Part shown: piece after piece, positions 32,901 to 44,982 of the stretch | How the letters are laid out: every line of letters begins with the position of its first letter | Numbering within the stretch: the first letter of the stretch is position 1 | Assembly: GCA_019055375.1 (NCBI GenBank) | Contig: JAHQIW010005303.1 | Coordinates: 124,001 to 188,000 of the forward strand | Direction: 5' to 3' | Length of the DNA: 64,000 nucleotides | From: Parelaphostrongylus tenuis | Lineage: Eukaryota; Nematoda; Chromadorea; Rhabditida; Metastrongylidae | The notes under the pieces: model-generated | Seen by the model: the letters and a program-made list of their open reading frames with translations, nothing else | The model's database searches: none | Told to the model about the DNA's origin: nothing | Program-made: the position numbers and the translations under genes

Positions 32901-33510
32901 GCCCTATCATCCCAATCGAGTGAGTTGTTTATTCATTGCAGTGCGGCAGTGAAAAGTTTTGACGATGTCGCTTAGTCATACCATTTCTTGTAGGTACAAC
33001 AGGATGCGATGTGAAAGCCACATTTTCGTGGTCTAAATGTGATAATAATCATAAGATGCCTCCAGTCTTCAGTCAATGAGTTCTGATGGAATTCATTTGT
33101 GTCGACGCTCTCGAACACTTCTTCATAATCGGCTGAAGATCAGGGCCAGGCACAAATTGCTCACTTTTATGACATCCAACTTCGATGCGCTCCAAGTGGT
33201 AGGATTTCTGCTTGCTTAACTAGTTGATTTTCAACAAATTCTTCAATATGCGCAATAGAATCATCTTCTCCAAGGGGATATACAGCATATGCAACAAGCA
33301 CATCGTGCTATTAGAAAGTTTTCTTCATCTACCCATCTTGCGCAGGATGACCGTTACGACGGCCCCCACTTCTCTGTGTTCTTCATTTTGATGATTAAAT
33401 GTCGTATGGGCTTAGAGATAAACATACGTACAGTTTTTCGCCTCTTAAGAGACCAACTACAGTCTAATCTGGTCATGAAGCTTGCCTGTTCTAATACTTT
33501 CGCAAGCTGA
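32297..33510 (+). repeat. Large inverted repeat, left arm
   Basis: Matches 37300-38240 in inverse orientation, for example CTTCAATATGCGCAATAGA, GACGATGTCGCTT and ATCTTGCGCAGGATGACCG, with moderate divergence; the SINE is absent from the other arm. Confidence 0.7.
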
Positions 33511-34560
33511 AACTAGATGGCAAAATATTATCTTTGCTCGGTATTTCGTGTTCCGATATGGCGTTTCTTAAACGGAAAAGATAGTTGAATAATTCTGCGT
33601 TTTTAATTTTACATTATCGTCAGTTTCATAAATCTCCCTCGTAGGGGGATCTATCTCCGGTCAGTCACGGAAGCACGTGGTGCGTGCTCCAGTGGTGAAG
33701 AAGGAGATTGAACGTGAAGCAAAAGCGACCGTCTTCAAATTGGCCAAAAGCTTGCAATCCAAACCGCTGAAAAGTACATGGGGCACTTGGAAGTTGCCAA
33801 GAAGCTCCTTTTGTCATTCCGAAAGAGACGGGAAAGCTACTCGTGAGTCCCCTTTGCTTATGATCAGGGCTCAGAAAGCTATATGTTGGGTATGAAAAAA
33901 GCTGATACTGTTCTATTATGGTGGCGCCATTTGAGGTCTTCGGTAAAAACGTATTTTTTTGCTTTTGCAAAACGTTTCTGTAGTTTATAGGTAGCTCAGA
34001 CCAAGTGAATTCAAATGGCATGTTTCACTTCTCAAATAGCTTATTTTCGGCGCCGTACCTCAAAACATTACTTCGTTTCTCATTCGATAATTCCTCACTT
34101 GGTAAAAGCTTTGTTGTAATGAATTTCTAATCATTAGATAGAGAAAATCTTTCCGATTATAATGGTATACTTGTCTTTCGGAAAGGACTTCTTCGAGCTT
34201 TATAACGACCGAAATTGGGTCTTACACTCAGTGAGCATTTCTACGATGTGTGTAAAGCTGTAATTACAATCCGCTGCATAAATCACGTGGATTTTTTGAT
34301 GAAAATCTGAGATCTCTCAGACGTTCCAAAGTTTTTTCTACATACCCATGTGCTTTTTCAGAGAAAATAGATTTGTTGAAAATAATTCACCGTGTTTCAA
34401 AGATTGACAAACTCACAATAAAATAGAGATCACTGTTCAGGAGGCTAGAAAATTTTGATCGCTTCCAGGAGTGATTTTAAAAACATCGTCACCTGAATCG
34501 ACAAGGAGATTACAACTGGGATATCGACGAAAAATGAACGGGAGGTTGCAACAATCACAT
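33511..34560. other. Spacer of the large inverted repeat; no gene assigned
   Basis: At 33665-33850 a plus-strand frame reads IQTAEKYMGHLEVAKKLLLS, charged and helix-like, but has no start, splice context or family match; perhaps a transposon fragment. Confidence 0.3.
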
Positions 34561-35130
34561 ATTTTCACCTGCGATCATTTTACGCCCACATAAACTTGGC
34601 CAAATAAGACTCCACAAAATGACGTGCGGTCCCTCGGTGCGGTCTGTTGTGCCATTTTGCAGATCCCCACATCCTTTCGACCGTTTGAAAGTGATTGCCT
34701 GTGTGTGCTTTTACAAAACTCTGACGATGGTCAACCATGAAGTGCTGGAGACCATCTTTTTACATATCTTCAGTTATGTACCCTTTCGAACAATCGATAC
34801 AGATTGTAGAACTTTGGGCAACGATGCTTTTGATAGCAGCCAGCAACATTGGTGCTGTGCGATCTCGAACCACCACCAACAAACATTGTTTTGTCTCACG
34901 ACAGACTCCTCCAAAGATCCATTGTTGGGGGAGCACATGTCCGGCATTGTTCTTCCTCTTTGTGAACAATAAATGAACAATGATTCGTCTATCTCCACAA
35001 TCTTGCCTTTGCCCCAATTTTTTTCACTACAGCGTCGATCAGCTGCTCTGCAACAACTTCACGCAAATAGTTATTCCAGTCCACAACTCGCCGCTGCTCA
35101 TGCCAAGATTTTCGTTGCACTATTTTGGCG
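34560..35130 (-). mobile_element. Merlin (ISXO2-like) transposase remnant
   Basis: The minus strand gives, with frame breaks: VVDWNNYLREVVAEQLI, IVEIDESLF (first catalytic Asp), PQQWIFGGVCRETKQCLLV, DRTAPMLLAAIK, STICIDCSKGY (second Asp) and then HFQTVERMWGSAKWH and ESYLAKFMW near the third acidic position. This order is diagnostic of Merlin/IS1016 DDE transposases. At least two frameshifts make it inactive. Confidence 0.8.
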
Positions 35131-35264
35131 ACGTTGACCCTTCACTCCAACCGTAAAAGTAACGGAGAGCAGTGACAAAAGGAAGACGACTGTTTCCGAG
35201 AGAACTGACTAATAATAAAAAGATTGAAAGACGATGGGTTTCTGCTCGATTGACGAGTCTGTAA

Positions 35265-35345
35265 GGACGAAACACGTGTACCGGGCTGTAAAAGAGCCCT
35301 AATCAGACCACATGACTTGTTGGCTCAAATAAAATGAAAGGATCT
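35265..35345. repeat. Fragment shared with 15640-15720
   Basis: GAAACACGTGTACCGGGCTG, AAGAGCCCTAATCAGACCAC and GACTTGTTGGCTCAAATAAA are the inverse of the intron copy in ERdj3. Probably terminal sequence of the adjoining Merlin-family element. Confidence 0.6.
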
Positions 35346-35699
35346 ATTGAAATTTGAGCGTGTTCTTGATAAAACACTCGAGATAAAGGTATATTACTCA
35401 AAAGACAGTTGAAGGCAATTGACTTGTAATGACTAATCAATGTGGGGATTGCTGAGATGGCTCGTCAGCCAGGAGCCAGTATTGCAAAATCCCATCCACA
35501 TCCCTGGCAATGCATTGTGGCTAGGTGCCGTCGCTGCTCACTCTTGCCACAAACTGATACCCCCTCCCTATCTGTTCCTTCTACAAGTTCGACATTGCGG
35601 AACATGTGTTTTGGAGTGTTTGGCTTTCGAATTTTTATAAATAAGCGATAGAAATGCATAATGAGAGCTAAAAGTATAGTTTCCCCAAGGGTATACCTT

Positions 35700-37100
35700 T
35701 CGAGTTAAGATGGGCATTATTGAAAGCACGTGGGCATTCTTCATGCAAAAAACACTTTTCGCCAGTAAGTGATCTACCCCTTCATAACAATAAATATGAT
35801 TGAAAATCAGAAATCATTGGTATGAGTAAAAAAGCCGTGTAAAGTTCAGACAACGCCCTATCTAGTCGAAAAGCAAAACGCAGTCCTTTTTTCACTTATT
35901 ACAGCGCAATAGGAAGGTTTTCTTGAGAAGCAAGCCTAGTACATGAATCTTCATTTCTCAAGCTACTGAGATTACTGAAAGTCAAGTGAATTTTTTATGT
36001 AAAAAACTTAAGCCTAAAAACGAGCATATTTCACAAAATGTAACTGCACTTTGCACAATTCGTATTAAAAAGTGGGAATTTTTTGGACAACAAGGTGCTC
36101 TTTCTGCTAAAAACAAGTTTGTTGAAATCTCTTCGATAATATTCAATATTTTATGGCGACAAAGTCCCCTGAAATCAAAATCTTACTACGAACAACCAAA
36201 AGGTCTCATGTGAAGTTGGAAAAAATGAACTCTGATCGCAAAACGTTACCTTTCTTTTGATTAGTAGAACGTCTATGAAAGCCTTTTACAAAGCAAACTC
36301 AGTTTGAAAATCTATATCTCTCAAGCTATCGAATGACTGCAAAAAAGTGAATGAAGAAGGAAGGAACGAATGTTAAGGAGCAGCTGGAAATATGCTCCCT
36401 TCAACACAATATGGTTTTTCTCGTTGAAACACAGATTTTTTTTTTTTGATACACAGGGTTTTTCTTCACTATAAGACTCTTTATAGAAGTCTTTTCTATA
36501 ATTTTTTAACAAAACCAGAGTTTTCACAGGATCGAAATTTACTATATAATCTCAAAAATTGGCTGTAAAGTTGAAACAGTATACTCCAAAAGCAAAAACG
36601 TGATGCTCTTTCTAATTATCACTTCGTACTCTCAGAAATCAAACTTAGTGCTAGAATATGCTGTTCTCAAACCACCGCATTATCACTAATAATCTGGTTA
36701 AAAATACTTTTTTGGAAGAAAGAAAAAAACACAAGTACTTTTCCTGTGATGTTACCGCATTCCACGCAATTTTTAATAAAAAGTATAGGCTTTCAAAGCC
36801 AACTAAATGTTTTTTCTATTAGAAATACGTTTATGGATGTCCATCTAACGATAGTCTAATTTTTCATAGCAAGAAAGTTTACTCAGCACCAAAATTCTGC
36901 TATGTAATGCCAAAAAATCCGCGAAAACTGGAACAAGGGACTTTGAAAGCAGAACCTTTTTTTTTTTCGTTGGTAGAATGTTATATAGAAGTCCCTCAAC
37001 GAATTAAGCATAGTCTAGGAATCGGCATCTTTCAGGCTATCAACTGCGTACAAAAACATGATTCAAAAAGAATGAAGAAAGTGTTACGTGACAACTGAAT
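35700..37100. repeat. Weak AT-rich tandem repeats, ~0.7-kb period
   Basis: GTAACTGCACTTTGCACAAT with following AAAAAGTGGGAATTTTTT at about 36040 resembles GTTACCGCATTCCACGCAAT with AAAAAGTATAGG at about 36755. Strongly diverged; no gene seen. Confidence 0.35.
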
Positions 37101-37299
37101 GTAAGCTTGCTCTCCAAGAGATGAGGTTCATTCGTTGAATCATGGAATGGTTTCCGGCAGATGAACGTTTTCTTTACCAGGTACGAACCCGCCGCAGCCC
37201 GCCTCGAGCGTGGCTCACGCTTTGTACCTAAATCGGTACATATAGTCCTCAACGAGTTAGGACTGGGATAACCGTTAACTAGTGAAGATGGGCCTAGAA

Positions 37300-38240
37300 G
37301 TAGATGGTCTTTGCTCTCTTCACACCTTCGATGTTTCTTAAGGCTCCCCAAAGCAATCGCTTCCGGTACGTATGCTTTTCTCTGAGTCCATATAACATTT
37401 ATTCACCAAAAAGAAGAACTCAGACAAGTACGGGCAGTCGTACACGGTCATCTTGCCCAAGATGGATAGTCAAAAGAACCTTATAACAATTGTACAATGT
37501 GCTTGTTGAGTATGGTGTATACCCTCTTTGAGAATATGATGAATCTATTGCGCATATTGAAGAATTGATGAAAAGCAACCAGTTCCTATGATTATTATCA
37601 GAGTTAGACACGAAAATGCAGCTTTCATATCGCTCCCTGTTGTGCAATAAGAATTGGGATGACAAAGCGACATCGTTAGAACTTTTCACTGCCACACTGG
37701 AATGAATAAACAAGTCACTCGATTGGAATCATAGGGCTTTTACATATTGATGAAAAATTCCTATCAGATCTTCGTTTTGACGGCAGCATCGTCATCTTTT
37801 CAAAAGGTATCAACGTAGTAAAAGCGGTAATCAAAGAGCACAGCAAAGGAGAAGAGAGGATATACACGTATAGGTTGAAAAAGTCGACATAGTTTATGAA
37901 CTTTGTATGAATAAACTTTGTTGTAGATGAGTAGTGTGACTTTGATAGTTTCCAGATTCAGAGGTACGTATACTTACGCATGAAGTTCAACTAGCATGGA
38001 AAAAGCATGAACGAGGTTTATCAAGATGAAAGAGATAAGAATGAGTCCCACTGCGGCCTCTCGAAGAAGCCATTATCTGGCGAATGGACTCGCAATTGCC
38101 CTGAAATATACAGTGCATCGGTCGCTGGTTCGATTCCACGCTTTAGTCATGGAGTCTTCAATCTTCGTTTCAAAGGTGACATCGTCATCTTTTCAACAAG
38201 TGTCAACGAAGTAAATGTGGTAATCAGGGGCCGAGACTGA
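37300..38240 (-). repeat. Large inverted repeat, right arm
   Basis: Inverse of 32297-33510 without the SINE. Includes ATCTTGCCCAAGATGGATAG, CTTCGTTTTGACGGC and a tRNA-like GCTGGTTCGATTCCACGC near 38130. Confidence 0.7.
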
Positions 38241-40404
38241 GTACCATAGAGCACATTAACGCGATAACAAGACTCATTGAAGTTTGCAAGCGTACTCTAT
38301 TTCACTTCGTTTAGGATAAGCACTCAGGCTCATTTCGATGGAATTGAAGAAGGCTTCTATTTCAGTTAGAATAGAAGCGGTCATAGAAGCTCTGCACAGC
38401 CAGGTTGTCCCTTCTCGATTTATGAACATTGTCCGTGCACTATTTGAAGATTTCATAACCAAAACACCACCATTCTCTAGAGGTATGACCATTGACATAA
38501 AAAGAGTGCCTAAGTGAGTCATGTTGGAAACTGAGTGAATTCATCAAATGTTCCAATTCTTTCGACAGACATCTGGCTGCACTCCACCAGGTCATTCCGA
38601 ATCTATCATATATATGAGATGATAACATTTGAAATATTTTCGTCATATTGTCATATTCCTTAATATTGTCCATGAGAAGAGTTCTTTTTCTGCCCATGAC
38701 CATAACTAATAATCAAATGGAGAAGGCAGTGCAGAAGAAGTGGGCTTCAGAATTGTGGCACCACAAAAATGTCTAAAAGGTACTACTTTCTTGATGTGAC
38801 TGTGTTTGGCCCCATCTGAATAATATCACTAGGAGATCATTTTGTCTTTCAGCAGTTTTCCTTCCCTACGAAAAAAAAAGTTCCAAGAACACAAATGTGG
38901 CCCAGCAGGAACTAAAAAAGGCAGTTCCAATTCTTATTTTATCTTATATTTTCAATTTTTTTCAATACTCCAGATACCTTGAATTACCTTTCGTAATCTG
39001 CTATTGAGATTTAGTCACGAATTTTTGTAACATATCGTTGAGGATTCCTTAAAGTGTATAGCGCATCTGTTTCCATTGCGGTATTGAAGAGCAGCCGTAG
39101 ATACTGCTTTTTGACACTGATGTTGGAAAAAAGAACAGCCAGACGACGGTGACAAAATCTCTTAAGGGGTATCATTATAGGTATCAGGGTGAACGACGAA
39201 TTTCGTGCTAAAGATTCTATCTATATGTGGTTCTCTGGAACCGACAGCAGCCTGGCTGTATGTAGCATCCTCAGGTCGTCAGGGGATCGAAGAAACCTTC
39301 GCAACCTTCAACTGGTTTGACGATAAGGGCCACGTGACTTCGGTACGAAAAGTTAAATAGCCTCGAGGACGCTGCGCCGAAAAATCTCCTCCTCGCAAAC
39401 CGGAGTACAGCGTCCATCAACACTTATCCACGATGGGCAGGCAAACCATTGGAGTTTCCACATCACTAAGTGGTACATAAAGCAGCGGTAATGCTAACAC
39501 CGAAGCACTTAGTGGTACCGTTCGCTATGCCGGCCTGTGCTGTTCGACCATGCCCAAAGCCTGGTCTCCGTTCCATAGTAATAGGGTTGAAACCAGCATT
39601 TCCTTCTTGACAAAAATTGACGAAATGTAACAAAGACCAGAGAGCGCCTTAGCACGCTATCACAGGATTCCACAATCTTGACCAGCATTCAGTGCGCTCA
39701 CAAATCCAGCGACCCTCACGGAAAACTCGATAATCTTAATGGATGGTGGATGCAAGAAACGAATGGATTGTAAGTGCTCAAATGCTGAGATCCCCATTAT
39801 GTTTGGTTTGGTAAAGAATAAAGAATGCAGCCTTCTTCATCAAACATCCGTCACAGAATGAGAGATCGATAAGTTACTAAGTGAAAACAAAGTGTAATAT
39901 TTGCCTACATTTTCAACTTAAACTCCAGATATTTTTATATATAGGTTACGAAACCTTGCAAAACATAACTATACGAAGTTTTGAGTCACATCCTGAAGAC
40001 GTTATCTCGACTATTCTTCAACTTCGAGCGCGTTACTGCCGTCCGTTCCTTGGTCTGCAAAAAGATAGTCCAAAGCATCGAAAGATCTATGTTTAGATAA
40101 AGTGTGAACGATGAAGTAGAATGTGTCTCAACATCACCACGTCTCCACTAAACTTTTATATTTGTCCACGAGCGCAGCGTCTAGTTACAAGTTATGGATT
40201 GACAGATTAAATTTACATGAAATTCACAATATTTGACAGTGAAAGAGATTAAGGAGATGGGAACGCAGCAGTGAAATATACTCTTTCCATGACGCTTTTG
40301 TAGGTGCAATTTAAGAAAAATGATAGTTGAGGTACAAAACGCTATTTTTCATTTATATTGATGACATGTGGTTACATTATATTGCCTCACATTTTCTCAC
40401 TATA
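38241..40404. other. No gene assigned
   Basis: Short open frames on both strands lack splice-consistent partners or recognisable domains. The stretch 39200-39600 is less AT-rich than its surroundings and may be an unidentified transposon fragment. Confidence 0.3.
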
Positions 40405-41140
40405 CTCGGCTGAGCAAAAAGTTATGGAAATCTATGAAAGCTTCATTCTTTGACATCTTTGTGTCATTTCTTATTTAAAGTTATGTATGCATATGTCTAG
40501 TTCATTAACTTTAGCTCCAAAATGCGTATTGAACAGAATTACTTGCGTGTGTTGATTCGTCATTACTGAGTTGGTTCCAAATAGTCATGCGAGCTCTATT
40601 GCCAGCAGTTCGACCTCTACGACAAAATGGTGGAGAAATACTGAAAATTAGTCCGACGAAAGAGCGTTTTTGTTTTAGCAGGTCAATGCCAAAGCACATA
40701 CGGCCAGGAAGACTAAGAACACGTTTGAAGAGTTGGACGGCGTCGATGTTTTTCCGCGCTCCGTCTACACTCCAGACGCTGCTCCATCCAGTTATGGCCT
40801 CCTTCGATCAATTCAACAATTTGAATGGACTTCCATTTGAATCATTTAATGTAGTTGAAGGAGCATGCCAGAGTATTCTGATTCAAAAGAGCTGAAATGG
40901 TACTCCGACCAGATCCGGAATCATGCAGAACGATGGCAAAAAGTCGTGAAAAATGGTAATCTGTACTTTGATGAATTGTTATTGTTGTTTTTGTTGTTAA
41001 TTTGAGCATAAAAACGAAACTCAAAACTCAAAACGAAAGACCTAAACTTCAAAAAATACTTAATGTTTCTTTTGTTATGAATATTCGCAAAAAAAAACGA
41101 AACTTTTAAGAATTTCCCACAACTTTTTACTTAACCCTAG
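40405..41140 (+). mobile_element. Decayed mariner, 736 bp, with TIRs and TA duplication
   Basis: Left end CTCGGCTGAGCAAAAAGTTA and right end inverse CTAGGGTTAAGTAAAAAGTT, flanked by TA at 40403-40404 and 41141-41142. Inside, broken frames read CQQFDLYDKMVEKY, LVRRKSVFVLAGQC, KEHARVF and AEMVLRPDPESCRTMAKSRE, the C-terminal half of a mariner transposase with stops and indels. Confidence 0.8.
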
Positions 41141-41142
41141 TA

Positions 41143-41517
41143 ATAAGCGATAGTGACATGTAAGGCAAACATCGTACTCACTTATGCCGTATGTGGAGGA
41201 TAGTAACTCATGGTACCTAACAATAGCGGTCAGAGTTTTCACTTTTGCGCTTGAACAGACTAGAACAGAGAGCTGAAAGAGAACAACTACCATATGTGCG
41301 TAAATTCTCACATCTATAATAAAAACAATCACGACAAAAAATACGGCTTGAAAGGACGGAGAAACAAAGCTAAGCTCTAATCAAGTAAAAGATATCCTTG
41401 AAGAGAAAAAACGAACAGGTTTCACATAGCGAGATCATACTGGGCCAAGTGCCCTACCCGCGAGGACTATAACGTTTTACGTATGACGACTGATACACTG
41501 CGGTGAAATTAAGCGTT
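41143..41517. other. Folliculin 3' flank
   Basis: Lies downstream of the folliculin stop on the minus strand; no ORF or repeat recognised, and no clear minus-strand AATAAA. Confidence 0.3.
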
Positions 41518-44500
41518 TACTGTGGAAGCTGACTAATTGTTGCAATCACAGACTCCTTATAAACTTTGGACAAACCATCCTGCCAGAACGTTAGCACATC
41601 ACGATCCTAAAAATTTAGACGCATTAACAAAGTTTTAATCGATGATTTTATGCTAGCATTACAGCAACATTTACAATATGCACAAACAAACACGTTCAAA
41701 AGTTCCGCACGATTTTGACTGAAAGCAAATCAACCTAACAATCCAGACATATGTCATGAGGTGGAAGGTACACACCACCCGCTTTCAAACGGGCATAAAA
41801 AAGGCAGGGCTCTGTTAACCTTTTGGCAGTAATTAAACCTCACTGTAATGGAAATGATAAAAAGAACGGTCTTGACAAGAGAATAGATGGATAATACCGG
41901 AGTGACAAAAAGAGATTAAGAAGAAAAAAATAAGACAACCTGCTCGGAGCAGCCACGAATGATGTTGAACACATTGCTGATGTTCATTGATGGAATTATC
42001 TCCTTCTGACAAGACATCTGATAGACCAGTTTTGCTTTTGAAACCCAATGTTCACGTGTTGAACGAATTGTAGCGTCCAGAACAGTTCCGTGCACTTCGC
42101 TATCTGAAAATTTCATATAGCGATGTTCTGCTGTAGTGAAAACGTTTCCTACAGTTTATAATCACACGCAGCCTACCTTAGATACATACATCAACATTTC
42201 TCTTGTACTTCGTCAAACAATTTAGATCAAATCTAAGAGGTTATGCTTGAAAACATTGCGAAATCCAGAATACTTTATTCTGCCTTAAATAACTTTGTTA
42301 ATTTACGGAACCCACCAAGTAAAAGTTGTCGATAGCGTTTCAGCAACCGAGGATTCTGATCGGTGGGCAAAGGACGCCGTTGTACGTGAACACGGCAAGA
42401 ATCTATGACCCGCTTGTTAACTGATTGATGTCGTCGGCATCGATGCGGATCACCAGCACGTTTGCGTCAAGTGGTATATCCATATCAAGAGGACCACCAA
42501 GAAAATTGTACCTGTAACTGATGGTTCCTCGAAACTTCACTGAGCATTTACTGCTGTATTACATAGCACGACTTTAGGCTTATTACTTTACTTCGCTACT
42601 GTCTTGATGAGCAAACACGAGGTCGATATTGTACATTCACTACTTACTTTTTGCGGATTTCATTTCTGTCAAAGCATGAGTAGGTAAACTGCAACCTACT
42701 CAACTAATTACCTCCATGATCTGGAAAGAAAAATCACGCAGTGTCAATTGCAGCCTCTGAGAAAAGGCGCCTTAGAATCCCTGTTGAACACTGTGTTGTT
42801 GAGCTATGCGGAAAGTTTAGCGAAAGGCCTACAGGAAATATGACTTTACGAAGAATTTTGTTGATACCAACACAACGGAAATTTAACCGTTTCGAAAGCG
42901 CCTGGTACGATCTGTAATAGCGCTCACAACGTCGAGTCTCGTTCAGCTACTGTAAGTGGCGTTGCGTCTTGGGTCAGATACGGGCAGAATCTGCAGGTCG
43001 ATGACGCCGGCTGTTTATACTTTCTCATGAGGTCTGATTTCATTACCAAGTACCGAGAATCTTTCTGACTGCGATACGCATGTGAGGACTTCCGCATGAC
43101 TTTCTGGTTACAAAATGCTGCATTTAAAAAGCATAGTTAACAATACGTTTCAGTCTACTGTCGCTACAGCCGCGTAAGCCATCAAGAAAATCAGCCTAGA
43201 CCGCAACGTGAAATTCTACGTTGTCTGGACTGACCTATCTGCGGCTACCGTTTCTATTAGTAGGGATGAAGCGTAGGGTATGTGACTATGATGGAGCGGG
43301 CGAGACGGCAGGAACAAACGTAAGCCGTACCAAACCAGGAAAGGCTTAAAACATTCTTTTGAACTATACTGACATGATTAACATAGTTTTCCCTTCCTTT
43401 CATAGATATCTAACTCATACACTTTATATATGTATATGTATGTATATATATATACATACACATATATATATACGCATATATATGTACATGATTAGGTATG
43501 GATATGTGCAAAAATACGTCTATATGCATATACATATATATATATATATATATATACATATCGCGTATATATGTGGACATATATATATATATATATTTAT
43601 TTATTTATTTATTTATTTATAGGTACACATATACATAAACATATATTTATTATTTACTCAATTATTTACTTTATATGATCCATCTTCACATTTTATTGTG
43701 CGGATCGCAATACTCATAGCATGCGATTTGTTGCCGTCAATCATCGCTCGCTAGAGGATTTCGCCCTCTTCATGAAAATCGTAGAAAACTGGTTGGGCAA
43801 ATCTTCTTGCAATCTTGAGGATAGCCAGGCCGTGGCGTTCCTTAGGGCGTTGTTGATTGACTGCCGGAATTGCTGAGGTGGGAGAACAACCGCGTGTCGA
43901 GTATCACTAATCACTCAGGCACAGTCCAATATATGAATTATACTAGGTTGAGGGAAAAGTTCCTCAATACTGGTTGAAAATTCAAAGTTTATACATGTAT
44001 TCAATGGAGATATCAATGATTACTCTTCGAAATATAGACCATCATTATCCATGATTTCCTGTCAACGATCCACAAGTTCCCAAATCTGCTCGAAATACCA
44101 TTCCTTGGGTTTTCAATCAAAAAACTCCTGACATGCCTCCTCAACTTGATCAAATGTCTCAAATCGACGTACATGCAGGAGATGTTTTATTGAGCGGAAA
44201 AGACCATAATCGGACGGCGCAGCATCTGGACTGTAGGATGAGTGCTGCAAGACCTCAACTCCCTCCAATTCATCAAACCTTTCCATGACCTTCCTTGCGG
44301 AGTGTGGTTTGTCTTAATCTTACTAGAACAGTGCGCGCTTTCGGACGTATCAAGTCAGGTACTTTTCCTTCAACGTAACGCTGCCGTGAGAGTTTCTAAT
44401 GGGAATAAACCTCAGATATTCCCACAATTTACAATGACCGATACTGGGTGAAACAAACATGAAACTTGAATTTTCGTGGGTGTTGAGAAACTTTTTCCTC

Positions 44501-44596
44501 AACCTAGTACATAAGTATATATGAATAGAAATATGGAAACTCAGCTTTTTAGTAGGCACGAGGTTGGTAGACGACATAGGACAGCGAACATTATGT

Positions 44597-44634
<38 letters not shown>

Positions 44635-44931
44635 AGCGCATGTGGCGCAGTGGTTAGAGGTGCTCTGCGTCACACACAATGTCAATGGTTCGATCTCGCG
44701 CTCATGGCTCACCAAGCCATCCATCCCTCCGGGGTCGGTAAGTTGGTACCATACAGGTCTCAGACTCGTCTGGGAGGATAAACAGCACTAACTCGGTTTA
44801 GCGGGTGGCCTCCGCGAGTCATTGTAAAGGCCAGATATGCATTCAACCACCTCACACGAAGTTAAAAATTGAAGTCGAATGCATGGCGCATCCCTCAGGG
44901 ATTGATCAACGCCAAGAGCTTTATCCTTTAT

Positions 44932-44982
<51 letters not shown>

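Noticed and set aside
38274..38703. Two overlapping minus-strand ORFs
   Set aside because: Broken frames without recognisable domain; perhaps an old transposon, but I cannot name it.
41480..41510. Extra last exon of folliculin
   Set aside because: Would need a 23-base intron; the frame already ends with TAA at 41518-41520 at the position expected for the family C-terminus.
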